From Purshia tridentata (Eukaryota; Streptophyta; Magnoliopsida; Rosales; Rosaceae), in contig QANT01001427.1 of assembly GCA_003254885.1 (NCBI GenBank), forward strand, positions 41,742-105,741: a stretch of 64,000 nt of DNA, read 5' to 3'. A model generated the notes under the pieces. It was not told the DNA's origin and searched no databases. It saw only the letters and a program-made list of their open reading frames with translations. The position numbers and the translations under genes are program-made. Positions 35,519 to 47,078 of the stretch are shown in pieces; positions within the stretch are counted from its first letter, which is position 1; each line of letters opens with the position of its first letter.

Positions 35519-36552
35519 TGGCTGCTGAAGGAGGTGCTAGTGGTAAAGTAGCATATGTTGAGGATCTCAGGCCTTATTTGCGTTGCCTGAGTATGATTAT
35601 TTTGATCTTGAAATCATGGATTCTTTTACACTGAAGAATTATCCAGAGGGTGTTGCTATGTTCTTGAAGGACAATGATCTGGATAATACTAATTTGAATG
35701 ATAGAGTATATGCTTGCATCATAGTCAAGCTTATATCTCTGGGGCTTATAGTTCCAGATGGGGATGCTGGGACTGGTAATGTTGACCAGGATTTAGGAGT
35801 TGTTTCTCAGAAGAAACTAGAGAGTTTTGCTCCTTTTGCAGAGTCAACGTATGTAGTTGCTCTTCGTGCTTTTCATCGAGGTTCGTGGAGAGAAGCTAAT
35901 AGTAATTGGCATGATTGCTACACTGCCGTGACAGGTGATCAGTTTCTAAATGCTAGCAGATTCAAGAAAGTTGTGAGACTTATAATCTCATCATCAGCTG
36001 GCACTATAGAGAAAATCTGCAAACTAGTCAACGTGGGTAGTCTGAGGTCTGAGCATGAGGTGTTGCAGCGTCGTTTCACTTGGCTTTCTTCACCATCGCT
36101 TATCAAAACAGCACTCAAAGCAATGCCTTATGATCAGGTACTTAAGTTCTTTGATGCAGATGCATTAATTCCTTATAGAAAGTTTGATCAGGCAGGCCTG
36201 GTTGCACAAATTGCTTCAGGACCATTAGGCAAGTACTGTAAGGGCCATATAGACCCTTTGGCAGGTAATGATGTTCCTGATGATACTCAAATTGCTGAGC
36301 TTAAACGAGTTGAACCACCTTATGATGCCAAAACTCTGAAGAGGGCATAATTATTCTTGGAAGATCAACTACCCGTTTGGCCAGTTGTATCAAGGAAAGA
36401 AGGCTATGGAACTATGAATTCTGATGATGTCAAGTTTAGGGCTACTGTCAAGGCTTGCCATATGAAGGAGAAAGAGAAGAGGCAAGTAATATAGAGCTCC
36501 ACAACAAGGATTTGGGCATTTTGGTGCTGCTACCTTGAGGTCTAATAATTAA
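35519..36552 (+). pseudogene. Broken intronless coding sequence of unknown family
   Basis: An ATG at 35519 opens a frame (MAAEGGASGKVAYVEDLRPY) that runs out after about 38 codons. A one-base frame change near 35567-35583 leads into a long open stretch ending at a TAA at 36350 (first in-frame ATG at 35616, 244 residues). The same frame then continues convincingly past that stop for about 45 codons. A second frame change near 36493 gives a further glutamine- and glycine-rich end finishing at 36552. The parent was therefore a protein of roughly 330-350 residues, mostly helical, with no signal peptide or membrane segment. I do not recognise the family. Absence of introns and the pattern of breaks fit a retrocopy or an endogenous viral fragment, but neither is proven. 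Sequencing error at the breaks is possible. Confidence 0.6.
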
Positions 36553-36559
36553 GTTTGCT

Positions 36560-37202
36560 CAAGATGTGGGGGAGTCAAAGCTTGGTGGACTGGGTTTTAT
36601 TTCATGTTATGGGTTTATTGCTGTTGGTACTTTTATGGTGTGTTTTGTTTTGTTTTTGTTATGCAGCCAACAGATTCTTATATGTGACTGTGAGTTATTG
36701 TTGGTGTTGTCTTATTTTGTTGCCTTAGTGGATGGTTATTATGATTGTGTCTATCAACTCTGCCAAATTTCACATGAATTCATTTAATGGGAAAAGACTT
36801 TGTGCATGGCACAAGATCTATATACCATAATCTAATGTGGAAAAATTATTTTGCACACATCACCATTTACTTGGCATATCAAATCAATATAACTATTATT
36901 AAAAGACTACTCAATATTTTCTTCTCTTTTATCTCCTATTAAATCTTTACTCATCTCATCCATCCCTTATCAAAGCTGCAATTCTTATTTTAGGTGTTTT
37001 AGTAATTAGCAAGTTAAAATTACAATTGTTAAGAAATTTGTAGTTGTGTATATTAATTTTTCCAAAATAGATTATTTTTGCATAAAATCATGAATATCAG
37101 TTTATAAGTTTTTGTTTGGTCAGAAAAAGATTTCATTAAAAGGGCAAAGCAGAGGCCCAACGACAACAAAGCCCACACAACAGATCAAGCCCAAACCACC
37201 TC

Positions 37203-37243
<41 letters not shown>

Positions 37244-37559
37244 GGGCCGACCAAATTAAGAAGCAACTGGAAGCTAAACAGACAGTAAACCAAAGCAAAA
37301 GTAAACTAGAAGCTCAGAGTTAGTTTATAATTTTGATTTTAATTTAATCTATATATTTCTAATAAGAATTATAAAAAAGGAGAGAGAGAGAAGTCAACGG
37401 CTAGATACGAACAACGTGGCACCAGCCCATACTCATGCGTCGCACTCTATAACTCCCATTTCCCACCCGAATATTTTAAGCGAGAGAGAGAACTTTGTTC
37501 CCGCCAAACAAAATTGGCGCGCTTTCTTTAATCTAATTTCCCTTTCTTTTCCCCGAGGA
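36560..37559. other. Downstream of the broken gene and upstream of the 744-residue gene
   Basis: The first 250 bases resemble a 3' UTR (T/G-rich). A perfect GA microsatellite lies at 37207-37241 and a shorter one near 37380-37391. No coding sequence is seen; the plus-strand frame at 36566-36787 is hydrophobic but has no support. Confidence 0.5.
37207..37241. repeat. GA microsatellite
   Basis: A nearly pure AG run of about 35 bases upstream of the uncharacterised gene on the plus strand. Confidence 0.92.
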
Positions 37560-38504
37560 AAGCCCTAGCCAACTAGCTCTACCTCTCAACTCTCTGACAC
37601 TCTCTCTCTCCGCGAAACTCCAAACAACCAATTGATCTAAATCTCTCCCTGCATCTATTTCATTTCAGACTAGCTTTCTCCGAGACGACGCCGTGTGAAT
37701 TTCGATTCTTCAATCTCTGGTAAGTTATCGACAGCTCCTATTTATTTCATTTTTCTTAACTGGAAAACACTTGTTTGCGGCTTCAAAATGTTGTACATTT
37801 TTCAGATCCATGTATATTAGATGCTAAATCACCGAATATCAGGTGCATTAATTGGTTTGGGGTTTAAGGAAGAAAAGGGATCTGCTTCATTTTATTTGCT
37901 TTCTCTCTCCCTCTTGTTTTAGTTTTGGCGAATTTTTTATGCAAACATGTTATTTTATTTATTTGTGTCATGTGAATCTGCCTAAAGCAGCTCAAACATG
38001 ATTACTATTGTGACTTACTTTGGAGTAGCGTTGAAACTATATTACAATATGAATCCTAGATTTGATTTATTGAATGTGAATCGCTGCTATCTGTCATTCT
38101 TATTGTGTATATTTTGAATTTTCTGGTAGCTCTCCCATCTGAGTGCAGACTTGGTTGTTTTATGAGACTCTTATATTTGTTAACTTTTATCGTTAGTTGG
38201 ATCATATATGAGTTTAATCTGTATGTCTTTTAGAAGTGACCTCTTATGGCATTTTTGGCTTAATGTTTTTATCCATTCACATGGAAACTCAGAATTTTTT
38301 CGTGTTTTGGAGAGTTCACTTTGTAAAATGATCATCGCCAAGCTTTCAGTAATCTTCCTTGATTTGTATTATGTGTGAATTGATTAGTTTCTGTTATTGG
38401 AATTGTTATCTTATGAATAACGTTCATCTTTGTTGCAGGAGAAGCATCTTTTGCATTGTTATGATCATTTATGTACTAGCAAGAATAATTGAATTTAATA
38501 ACTG

Positions 38505-41500
38505 ATGGAGTTAAGAAGTTGCAGTCATTTTCACTTCATCCAGGCTCTAAAAGGTGGTTTACTGATAAAATCTCTGAATGTTACTCGTGGAATACCATTA
38601 CTCACATTCAAGAAGGTGAAAGACATATATGAAACATTAGATGCCAAAAATGGTGTTTTGTTTCCAACAGTTCCGCCAAAAGATGAGTTCAGGGGCTTGC
38701 TTAGCAACAGTGATAGAGTCAGGCGTGAAAGCACAAGTCAGTGTACTGTTAGAAATGTAACAATCAAAACTGAACCTGAAGCTTCTGGTTTTGATGGCAG
38801 TGATGGAAGAAACAGTGATTTGGGTGGCTTTGGTAATATGACATTGAAGCAGATCAAGGAGATATGCAAAAGAAAGAAAAGAAAACATCATGCAGATCAA
38901 GCAGATCATGGAAGAAACAAGTTGCATACTGATGAAGAGGATTATGAACTCACAGAGCCTCTTAGTAATTGGAAATTTAAACTTTCAAAGAATGCAAAGG
39001 CCAAGACAAAGAGTAAGCGTAGGAAAAATTGTGTCTCTACTCAGTCTCAAGGAGTTATACTTACTATCAAATCAGAACAGATACAAAGTGAGCTCGAGAT
39101 ACTCCAAAACAACCAGAATGTGCCTGCATATGATCTTGACATTAAAGTAGAGGTTCCTGAACCTGATTGGTCAGATTTTCAAAGCACAATCTGTTGTGTT
39201 GGTGATGAGGATACCTCTTTGGTTTTTGACACTCCGGTGGGTTATTGTGGAGTGGCGCCAAATGAATTACCATTAATAGCTGCTGAATGTGTTTCTAGGA
39301 CTGAGTTGTCAGATTTTCTAGCAAATGAAAGTCAGAGTTGTGCTTTTAATGAAGCTTGCTATGAATATATGGAGTATACAGATCCTACACCTCTTCAGAT
39401 TGTTAGTACCTCATGCTGGGATATTGTTGAGGCAGATGGTCCAGAAATAACCAATTACCAGGGCTTGAATTTGCCCTTTTATGAATCTAGTTTAGGAGGA
39501 TCTATCACCAATTGGGTTCACCCTGACAACTTCATTGAAGCAATATCTTCAGAGAAAGATCAAAATTTTGATATGCATGACAATATGTCCTCTGAGGATG
39601 AAGTGTTATGCCAAACTAACAGTGAGACTCAGGTTCAAATGTCTGATATGGCTGTTCATGATCTCTTTCAGTGCATGGAACCTGTTATTGGACGTGATGC
39701 AAGTCTGTCTGAGGTTGACACAAATGATGATTCACCTTCTAAACCTGAAGTCGGTGCAAGCTCCATTAGTGACTGTGGCTTGGGCTCTGGTAGCTGTTTG
39801 CTTTCTGTTGCTGATAATTCTTCCTTGGCTGAGGAGAAGCAATCCCAAATGGCTGCCTGTGTTGATGCAAAAAGAAACTTGTCCCCAGGGATCTTTTCTT
39901 GTGATACTACCGACAAGTTTGAAACACCGATGAGTGGTGGGCATGATCAATATTTAAAGCAGCAGTGTCCTCCTCAAAGGCTCTTTCCTACCAGAAAGGT
40001 ACATAATATTCTATTGGACCCTTATTTGGATTGATTACAATGTGGAGGTTGCTTATCATAAACTATTTTCATGTTCAGACCATCTCACCAGCTTCCCAAG
40101 AAAAATTGTGCAAGGCTATGAAGTCAGTTGAGTTACATGACGAAGAACATGGGGGTAAGTGTATAATGTCTTTATTTAGATTCGCGGAACTCTATCTTAT
40201 AATGCCTATTGTGCTGATCGAGCGCTTAGGATCTTAAGATAATCTGTCAGCGACGATGCTACCAAGATGAAGTAATATTAGAAATTTGACTTTTTTAACC
40301 ATAATTGTTATTTCTTTTGATAAAAGTGATGAATAATTCCTTTCTGCTTATTGATATACTGATTGTTTGTGTTAACACAACTATGCTTACTAGCTGATGC
40401 CATTTTTAGTATGTATTTGTGTCAAGATTGAAGGGCAAGCATATGATGCATAAACACTCACTTATACTACACACTGAATTGAACTTTCACTTATACTACA
40501 CACTGAGATAAACTCACTTTCTGGTAAAAAATCCAGCAACTTTCAATACCTATATTTATATGTTGATGGTCTAAGTCTACTTAATGGGATATTTTGTCAC
40601 TATTATCTGATGTCAATTGTAAATGCTTTATTGGTCGCTTGGAAATTGTGATTTACTTTGTTGTCATAATTATGTCAAGCTTGTGATGGCTATATTGTTA
40701 TGATCCTAGACACAATGGAATCTATTATAAATTTATATCATCCTGCCCCCCTCCCCCCCTGCCACCCACTCTATTCATTCTCCCTGTATTTGACTTTCTC
40801 GGTTTCTATTTCAGCATGTAAAGGGAAACTATTCTTTGGGAAACAAACTGAGGGAATAATTGGTGGAGCGGAAGGGCATGATCAGATCAGGAGAGCTAAA
40901 TTTTCAATTAAACCGCAAATCATTAGGAATCCCAAGAATGAGAAGATTAGTTCCCACCCTAGAAGCATCCCTAAACTTCCTAACGTTTCTACTGCTGTAC
41001 CCCGTTTTAGCTCAGGGTGTACCTCCATCCAAAGCTGTTCAGAGAGTGCCATTGCGTTCTCACAACGCCAGATGCATGACATCGTGTGTCTTGCAACAAA
41101 ACTCACAAATGAATTAAATACCATGAAGGATATTGCAGAAGAAAGATTAGAGTCTGAAGCCTATACTGCTACATCCTCTAAATACAATGCAAATGAGGTA
41201 TGCTAATATAATATGTTTACCTATATTTTTTGTGTATCTTATGAATGTCTATGTATTTATATCCTCAAATGGTGGCAGGTGAGAGTGGCCATTAAGAATG
41301 CAACAAGAGTTGAAGCATCTGCTAGAAAATTGCTTTCCATGATGTCCAGGGACTGTAGCCGTTTTTGTAAAATCATGGTTTGCACCTTGTCCCATTTAAT
41401 GCATTTATTTTTTCTGGGTCTTTCTTTTGAAAGACAACGTCATTAAATACAAAATTGTGGTCCGTCGCATGATTTTGATCATTTCCGTTCATCAATTTCA

Positions 41501-41684
41501 GAAATTGGCTGAGAATGGTTCTAATGGTTCTGAAAATGAGGTAACCAAGGAGAGGAAGAAAATTACTTTTGCTGATGAAGCTGGGGAAAAGCTCTGTCAT
41601 GTCAAGTTTTTTGAGAATGGCATGACATCACTTTCGGGAACTGATATTGGTGATGATCAAATGCAGAAATTGCTGGTTAAATAA
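38505..41684 (+). CDS. Uncharacterised plant protein, 744 residues
   Basis: Coding exons are 38505-39998, 40079-40154, 40815-41197, 41279-41377 and 41502-41684. A 5' UTR intron is likely from 37720 (CTG|GTAAGT) to 38438 (TTGCAG). The protein starts MELRSCSHFHFIQALKGGLL and has FKKVKDIYETLD, a basic stretch rich in lysine (KEICKRKKRKHH, KTKSKRRKN) that could be a nuclear signal, a long acidic middle, and a conserved-looking C-terminal part with a helical segment (QRQMHDIVCLATKLTNELN) and a KKITFADEAGEKL end. I recognise no named domain. The basic patches suggest nuclear location; function is unknown. Intron 3 (40155-40814) contains degenerate copies of the snoRNA pair found at 47.5 kb. Confidence 0.85.
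40321..40410 (+). ncRNA. Degenerate box C/D snoRNA copy in an intron (copy of snoRNA 1)
   Basis: The sequence matches the snoRNA at 47546-47634. It keeps a C box GTGATGA (40326-40332), a D' box CTGA (40359-40362) and a D box CTGA (40394-40397). The D'-side guide reads TGCTTATTGATAT, with one change from the better copy that would still allow a G-U pair. The 5' half of the terminal stem is lost (TGCCATTT remains only on the 3' side), and the second guide has changed to ATGCTTACTAG. It is probably a decaying copy, though intronic expression cannot be excluded. Confidence 0.55.
40430..40510 (+). ncRNA. Degenerate box C/D snoRNA copy in an intron (copy of snoRNA 2)
   Basis: Follows the previous element in the same order as in the 47.5-kb pair. 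AAGGGCAAGCA (40431-40441) is the 5' stem, followed by C-box-like ATGATGC (40443-40449). The guide CACTTATACTACACA precedes CTGA at 40474-40477 and is repeated before a second CTGA at 40503-40506. The 3' stem TGCCCTT is missing, so the terminal helix cannot form. This suggests a rearranged, probably inactive copy. Confidence 0.5.
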
Positions 41685-41978
41685 CTTGAAAAGCAGGAAT
41701 TGCTTGCTGTACATGTACATTTGTGTGTATGAACGAGGCTGCACCTTAATTTAAGATCAAGTCTGTTGAGTGTTTCTTCCTAGCTTGTTCAGTTGTTTCT
41801 CTTATTCTTTTTCCATTGAATGTGCATTGCTTTGTATAAATTGAAATTGAACCCTTTATTAATGATGATATTCAGCGAGTGTTATATTCAAAGATCATTT
41901 ACTTCTGAAAGCAATATTTAAAATTTCAATTTGCCAATTGGTCCTGTTGGACTTGTCTGCAAAACAATATTTCAAATT
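41685..41978. other. Convergent 3' ends
   Basis: A short spacer between the stop of the 744-residue gene and the stop of the OVATE gene on the other strand. It should hold both 3' UTRs. No other feature is seen. Confidence 0.6.
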
Positions 41979-42917
41979 TCACTTGACGGGAGGGTCAGAA
42001 AACAAGACCTCCCAAATCTCTGAGAAGGCCTCCACGATAATTCCCTGATAGTGTCGTGAGTTCAAAGTCAAGAAACAGTGCAGGAGCTCCTCCAATTCCT
42101 TGGCCTCAAAAATCTGCTTCTCCATTATCATCTCCATCATCGACTTCTTGAAGTCCTCGTAGGGATCCTCCGACTTCTTCACCACCGCCACACTCTCTCT
42201 CACCTTCCCTTTCACGCCCCTGCACGCTTTCATCGGCTGGAACACCGTTTTTATTTTCCCAGTCGCCGACGACGATTTCTCTTCTTTCCATTTATTCGAA
42301 GCCCCACTCTTCAGTCTCCGAACCTTCTTCGTATTATTATGATTCTTATTGTCAGTTTTCTTCTTCTTCCTACCTTGTTTGTCGGACGTCTCGCATATAC
42401 TCTCCAGTACTGCTGAAAATTCGTTCGAGAAGCTTCTCGAAGAATAAGCTGGGGTTTCGCTCTCTTCGTCTTCCTCAGTACCTTCGCTGCTGAACGACCA
42501 GTTATTGTTTCCATTTATAAAAGGAAGAACAAATTGGGGGTTCGCTCTCTTCTTCTTCTTCTTCTCCTCCTCATTACGTTTGTTTTTGTTGTAGTAGTAC
42601 TTCTCGGTCACCAAAATTGGCGACATGCTAAGCTCGTAATCCGAAGATGATTCCTTATGGAAGCTGCAGTCGGAGAAGTAAAGTGTGCATGACCCGCAGC
42701 GGATGGACTTGGTCTTGGATGACACGTGGCGCTTGGTGAGAGGGTACTCCGGCGTGGATGGTGGTGGAGGCGGGAGGTAGGGGTAGCCGATGTCCAATGC
42801 TTTGGTGTTGACCGGCTGGGACAGGCGGTAAGTTAGTGGTACGGTGGAAGAATTTTTGGGACGACAGAATTGGATTAGAGGAATGACAGAGAATTTGAGC
42901 TTGAATCGCTTAGCCAT
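41979..42917 (-). CDS. OVATE family protein (OFP6/7/8-like)
   Basis: A single exon of 312 residues. The C-terminal 65-70 residues form the OVATE domain (DUF623): DPYEDFKKSMMEMIMEKQIF, ELEELLHCFLTLNSRHY and IIVEAFSEIWEVLFS carry its conserved aromatic and acidic positions. The N-terminus has the basic MAKRFKLKF start, a proline run (YPYLPPPPPSTPEYPL), a RCGSCTLYFSDCSF cysteine motif and Lys/Arg-rich patches (RKKKKTDNK, KKVRRLKSG) that look like nuclear signals. OVATE proteins are plant-specific repressors that bind TALE homeodomain and TRM proteins and affect organ shape and secondary walls. No introns are expected in this family. An EEKKKKKR run near residue 120 comes from a purine-rich tract. 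Confidence 0.95.
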   Translation of the reverse strand: MAKRFKLKFSVIPLIQFCRPKNSSTVPLTYRLSQPVNTKALDIGYPYLPPPPPSTPEYPLTKRHVSSKTKSIRCGSCTLYFSDCSFHKESSSDYELSMSPILVTEKYYYNKNKRNEEEKKKKKRANPQFVLPFINGNNNWSFSSEGTEEDEESETPAYSSRSFSNEFSAVLESICETSDKQGRKKKKTDNKNHNNTKKVRRLKSGASNKWKEEKSSSATGKIKTVFQPMKACRGVKGKVRESVAVVKKSEDPYEDFKKSMMEMIMEKQIFEAKELEELLHCFLTLNSRHYQGIIVEAFSEIWEVLFSDPPVK

Positions 42918-44944
42918 TTAGGTAGAAATTAGGTTGGCAGGTAGAGCTTTAGTTAGATGGCTTGTGCTAGCTTGAGGTAGGAGAAGGAGGATTTGGGGTT
43001 CAATATATAATAGGTTGAGGCCGGCCATAGACAGTAGGATATACTAAATCCAAGTGAGGCCTGAAAGGTACATGGAATTCTCTAGACATTGTTGGGTTCG
43101 AAAATGTGCGTGAAATATATGGCTTCGTTTTATTGTAACCTAATTGGAAACGAAAGCTATGTATCAAAAGAATACAGAATACCATTTAATTAAATTCAGC
43201 CTCAGGTGGGGGAAGTGGTTGTTTGTATCCAGTCGTACGTTGACGAATTCCATGCAACATTGTCCAAACACAAAAAGACTTGATCAGACCATGAAGTAGG
43301 ATTCAGTATTCTCCAAATTAGTATTGCATTTTCAAATTTCAATAGAAAAATGGGCTGAGGAACATTAAACGACAAATTCGTTCACGACACGACAGCCAGA
43401 TAAGATGCATTTGTATGACACGTGTAGAAGCAAATTGTCATTACAAAACAAAATATAAAATTTCTGCTACTATGCACACGCGTTTTGACATTTTCACTTG
43501 CACCATGAATCGGGCCGGAGGCAAAACATAAAAAGAGTTCGCTTTCGTTGCCCTTCAGGATCCACACAAAATTATTGGGCCCGCAATGTTGGAGTCACTC
43601 GCTTGCGAAATCACTTGCGCTTCAAAGTTTAATGTATGTATTGTTGGTTTAGTGATAATAATTCACAAATTAAAATTACCATGTTTGAATAAATATGGTC
43701 GCACAGATGATTTTCTTGTTCAACTCATGGGAGGGAAGCGCAACCTTTTTTCATTATAGGAAGGAAAATGCTTCTTAGCTCCATTCTTAAGATAGAGGAA
43801 TCTCCATCTTTATTTCACAAACTGACAAACTCATATAGTTTTTGTCTTTTCATTTGATGAATAGATCATTTTTTATATATGTATTAATCAATATTTGATT
43901 GATTGATTTGAGGTTATCCATAAAAAAGATTATTCTTAGTCACTTCACTTCATTTTTTTGTCCAAGTTTTTTCTTTTTTGTCTAATTCACTTTTTTTTTC
44001 TTTATGAGTTTCGAAAATATCTCCATTTATAGCTTCGAGATCCACCTTATGAATTAAATGTCTAAATGATCAACTTTGCAAGAGAGGGGCTTCCATGGGG
44101 CATGTCCCAATGGGGCACCTCTCAAAAAAGGTAGACTCCATATATTGTAGGGCCCACCTCTTTGTGAGAGGTGCCTGTTGGTGCATGCTCCATGGAAGTC
44201 TCACGCACTGTGCAATCAATTGGTCTTCAAATCGTTCATTATTTGGAATGAAAAATATCAAAAGATTTGAGTTTGTGATCAGATGGAGATGGCCGGAGAA
44301 CTCCTCCCGGGATGGACCCACACATTTTCTTATAAGAAAGTTTGAATCTAACATTTTCCTTTTTAACAAAAATTTGAGGCAAAGGCTCAAACATGAATAA
44401 AAAAAACTACAAAATAAGAAAGCGGGAATTGCATCCCAATCACTTCATATCATCCATTCCACTTTTGTTAAGATTCACGAGCAAGGAGCGAGCAACTCGA
44501 AGAATATCTTTTTATACCCGTTTTCTTTCTAGAAAGTAAATACTGATTCTCATAATTAATACGACATGTCATTTTGCTATTTGATGCATATGTATGTTAA
44601 AGCCAACATGAAGTTCATCTGTGCCCCATCAATTTAGTTGTGGTAGGGGCCATGGGTCCTAAAATAAAGTTACCAACTTACTATATATGTGCCGTCAAAA
44701 TCGTGCCTAAACAAGCGACAACTACGCGCAAGGAGTACCTTAGGCAACAAAAGGCCTCCATCTCTCTTCGCCTCCCTTCTCATTTCCAATACCCAGATTA
44801 ATTCCTACTAATTTCAACACAAAACATTAAACAACCCTAAAGCCCTTTTAGGGTATTGAGAGAAAGGGGGAATTATTCAATTTTTCCTCTTTCTCACCCA
44901 TTTAGTTTCGTCTCTATCCCTCTAATTAATATATATATCTTTCT
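42918..44944. other. Intergenic, divergent upstream regions
   Basis: Upstream of the OVATE gene (minus) and of the DUF620 gene (plus). No gene is seen. The main structure is a foldback of about 120 bp (44083-44205). The DUF620 side has AT-rich sequence and a TATATATA run near 44931. Confidence 0.55.
44083..44205. repeat. Imperfect foldback (about 43-bp arms, 32-nt loop)
   Basis: The arm at about 44083-44127 and the arm at about 44164-44205 are near reverse complements. Shared blocks in order are CTTCCATGG, GCATG, CCAA and GGCACCTCTC. They are separated by 1-3-base mismatches. The RNA would fold into a long hairpin. It could be a miRNA-like or siRNA-producing hairpin, or the core of a small inverted-repeat element. 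No coding potential is seen in it. Confidence 0.75.
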
Positions 44945-46289
44945 ATGAGGAAGCTGTGCCCTAACCTTGACAAAGAAAATGGCCTTGACACCGTTCTCGA
45001 GGTGCCTATTCCTGAAGAAATGTTCACCAGCATGGGCAGCAATGCTGCATTGCGTTGGCACAATTTGCGTTCTTTAATGAAAGCTCAGTCCTTGCAAGAC
45101 AAGTCTTCTGCTCATAATTCGCGTCTCTCATCAGGATCAAATAATGAGTTCATGGCATTGCTTAAGCTCGTGGGTTCTCCTCTAATCCCCGTTCAGCTTC
45201 ATACCGACAATCCACTCAGCCGCCCCATTAAAGATTGTTCCGTCGTAAGTATATATAGTTTAAACTTGAGTTTGGAGTTTGGATACAACACATTTTCATT
45301 TTGCATGAATACGCATGCACGTCGATCTCATGTATATGTATAACTCTCAGGAGGCTTCTACCGCGAAATATATAGTGCAACAATATGTGGCAGCCACCGG
45401 GGGACTAGCCGCGTTGAATTCGGTGAAGAGCATGTGTGCAGTGGGGCAGGTGAAGATGTTGGGGTCGGAAATGCACCAAGGTGATGGATCTGTACACACC
45501 AAAGGCAATAGTGAGTCTGGTGGCTTTGTCCTATGGCAAAAGAACCCCGACTTATGGTACTTGGAATTGGTTGTTTCCGGCTTCAAGGTCAGTGCCGGAA
45601 GTGATGGCAAGCTTGCTTGGAATCAGTCTGGTTCTCAACCCTGTCATGCCAACAAAGGCCCCCCAAGACCCCTCCGTCGCTTCTTTCAGGTATTATTCTA
45701 AATATTCTCTTGCCAAACAATCTAGTACGTTATATTATATATCAAACTCTCAATCTCAACTGTCAATCATTTTAACTAGGGTTTGGACCCAAAGAGCATA
45801 GCCAACTTGTTTTCAGACTCATTATGCATAGGGGAGAAAAACATAAACAAAGAAGATTGTTTCATATTGAAGCTTGAAACGCCCACAGAAATTCTTCAAT
45901 CGCAAAGCACACCCCATACCGAAGTGGTTCACCACACCATATGGGGGTACTTCAGCCAACGGACAGGACTACTTGTCCAATTCGACGACACCAAATTGGT
46001 CCGGATGAAGTGCATTCGAGGAAACGACAATGTGTACTGGGAAACGACGATCGAGTCGGTTATCGGGGACTACAGATTCATCGACGGGATTAATATTGCG
46101 CACGGTGGTAAGACATCTGCTTTGCTCTACAGGTACGGACAAGCTTTTAATCAAAAACGAAGGATTGAGGAGACGTGGAAGATTGAAGAGGTTGATTTCA
46201 ATATTTGTGGGCTATCCATGGATTGCTTTCTGCCTCCTTCTGATCTCAAGAGGGAAGAAGGCGGAGAAAATGGGGTGGGAGTGAGGTAG
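44945..46289 (+). CDS. DUF620 family protein
   Basis: Exons 44945-45244, 45351-45689 and 45780-46289 give 382 residues, near the usual size. The DUF620 signature segments are clear: AKYIVQQYVAATGGLAALNS, KMLGSEMHQGDG, GGFVLWQKNPDLWYLELVVS, GSDGKLAWNQS, PRPLRRFFQGLDPKSIANLF, VHHTIWGYFSQRTGLLVQFD and WETTIESVIGDYRFIDGINI. The start MRKLCPNLDKENGLDTVLEV matches the conserved N-terminus. The fold is thought to be similar to lipoprotein-carrier (LolA-like) domains. Its cellular role is not established, and there is no signal peptide. All splice sites are GT-AG. Confidence 0.93.
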
Positions 46290-46980
46290 TACCAACTATT
46301 TTGTTCAATCATCGACCTAGAACCATTAATCAATACAAAGAGACAACTTCATGTACATATAGGTAAAATGGAAACCGTTTTTTGCTTTGAAGCCATCCAA
46401 CTCTTGCCCTATTTTCATCTCAACTCATTTTTTTATTTTCCAGTTCATCATCTAAACTAATTCTATAATCAGAGCAGAGATTTAGATGTTCTCAAAACAA
46501 ACTATAAAAATGAGACCTTTGATCCTCTAGAGCGGTTTAGAATTTTTTTTTTTAATAACTTTATTGAGTTAAATTAATTTGGTATATGCGTCTTTTTTAT
46601 TGAGCTATTCTAGATTTTCAATTGAAGTTTACAATGTATTCATATTAACTGGTGAATACAATATCTAAGAAGTAGTATATAAATTTTGAAGCTTAAAGCG
46701 GTTGCCGCACTGGACATTTCCAGTAATTCCAACCATCAATTTCTAATAGTGAGCAAGAATATTATTTAACTTTGGGTTCAGAAAAAAACCATTTTTAATT
46801 TTTTGTAAATACCTTTTTTTTGTTCTCTAATTAATAAATTTTAATTTAGAGATTATCCCATATTTTTGGGGAGTGGGCTGCCCCTGCCAACTGAATCAAT
46901 GGGCTCAAAATAGTTGGCCTGGGGTCGTGCGGGCCCTGATAAATTTTTTAATGTTGTTATTTGCAAACCCATCCTCTCCC
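46290..46980. other. 3' flank of the DUF620 gene
   Basis: Likely 3' UTR followed by AT-rich sequence with T-runs. No gene is seen. Confidence 0.55.
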
Positions 46981-46991
46981 TGAATTTAAAA

Positions 46992-47078
46992 GCCCAAAAG
47001 AAAAAAGTTGACGTGCCACCAAATCATGAATTTGTTGCGAGTTGGGTAAAACCCTAATTTGCATAAACCCCTATTTAA
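46992..47078 (+). promoter_or_regulatory. Promoter with site II, telo-box and TATA, for the snoRNA transcription unit
   Basis: GCCCA at 46992-46996, a perfect telo-box AAACCCTAA at 47049-47057, and TATTTAA at 47072-47078 are in the order typical of plant ribosomal-protein and snoRNA gene promoters. Transcription would start shortly after 47090, ahead of the two snoRNAs. No long protein frame follows, which fits a non-coding host or a polycistronic snoRNA gene. Confidence 0.6.

Noticed and set aside
36566-36787. Hydrophobic small plus-strand protein
   Set aside because: Lies in the T/G-rich presumed 3' UTR of the broken gene; hydrophobicity follows from T-rich codons.
42078-42416. Plus-strand frame opposite the OVATE gene
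   Set aside because: Antisense shadow of the OVATE coding sequence.
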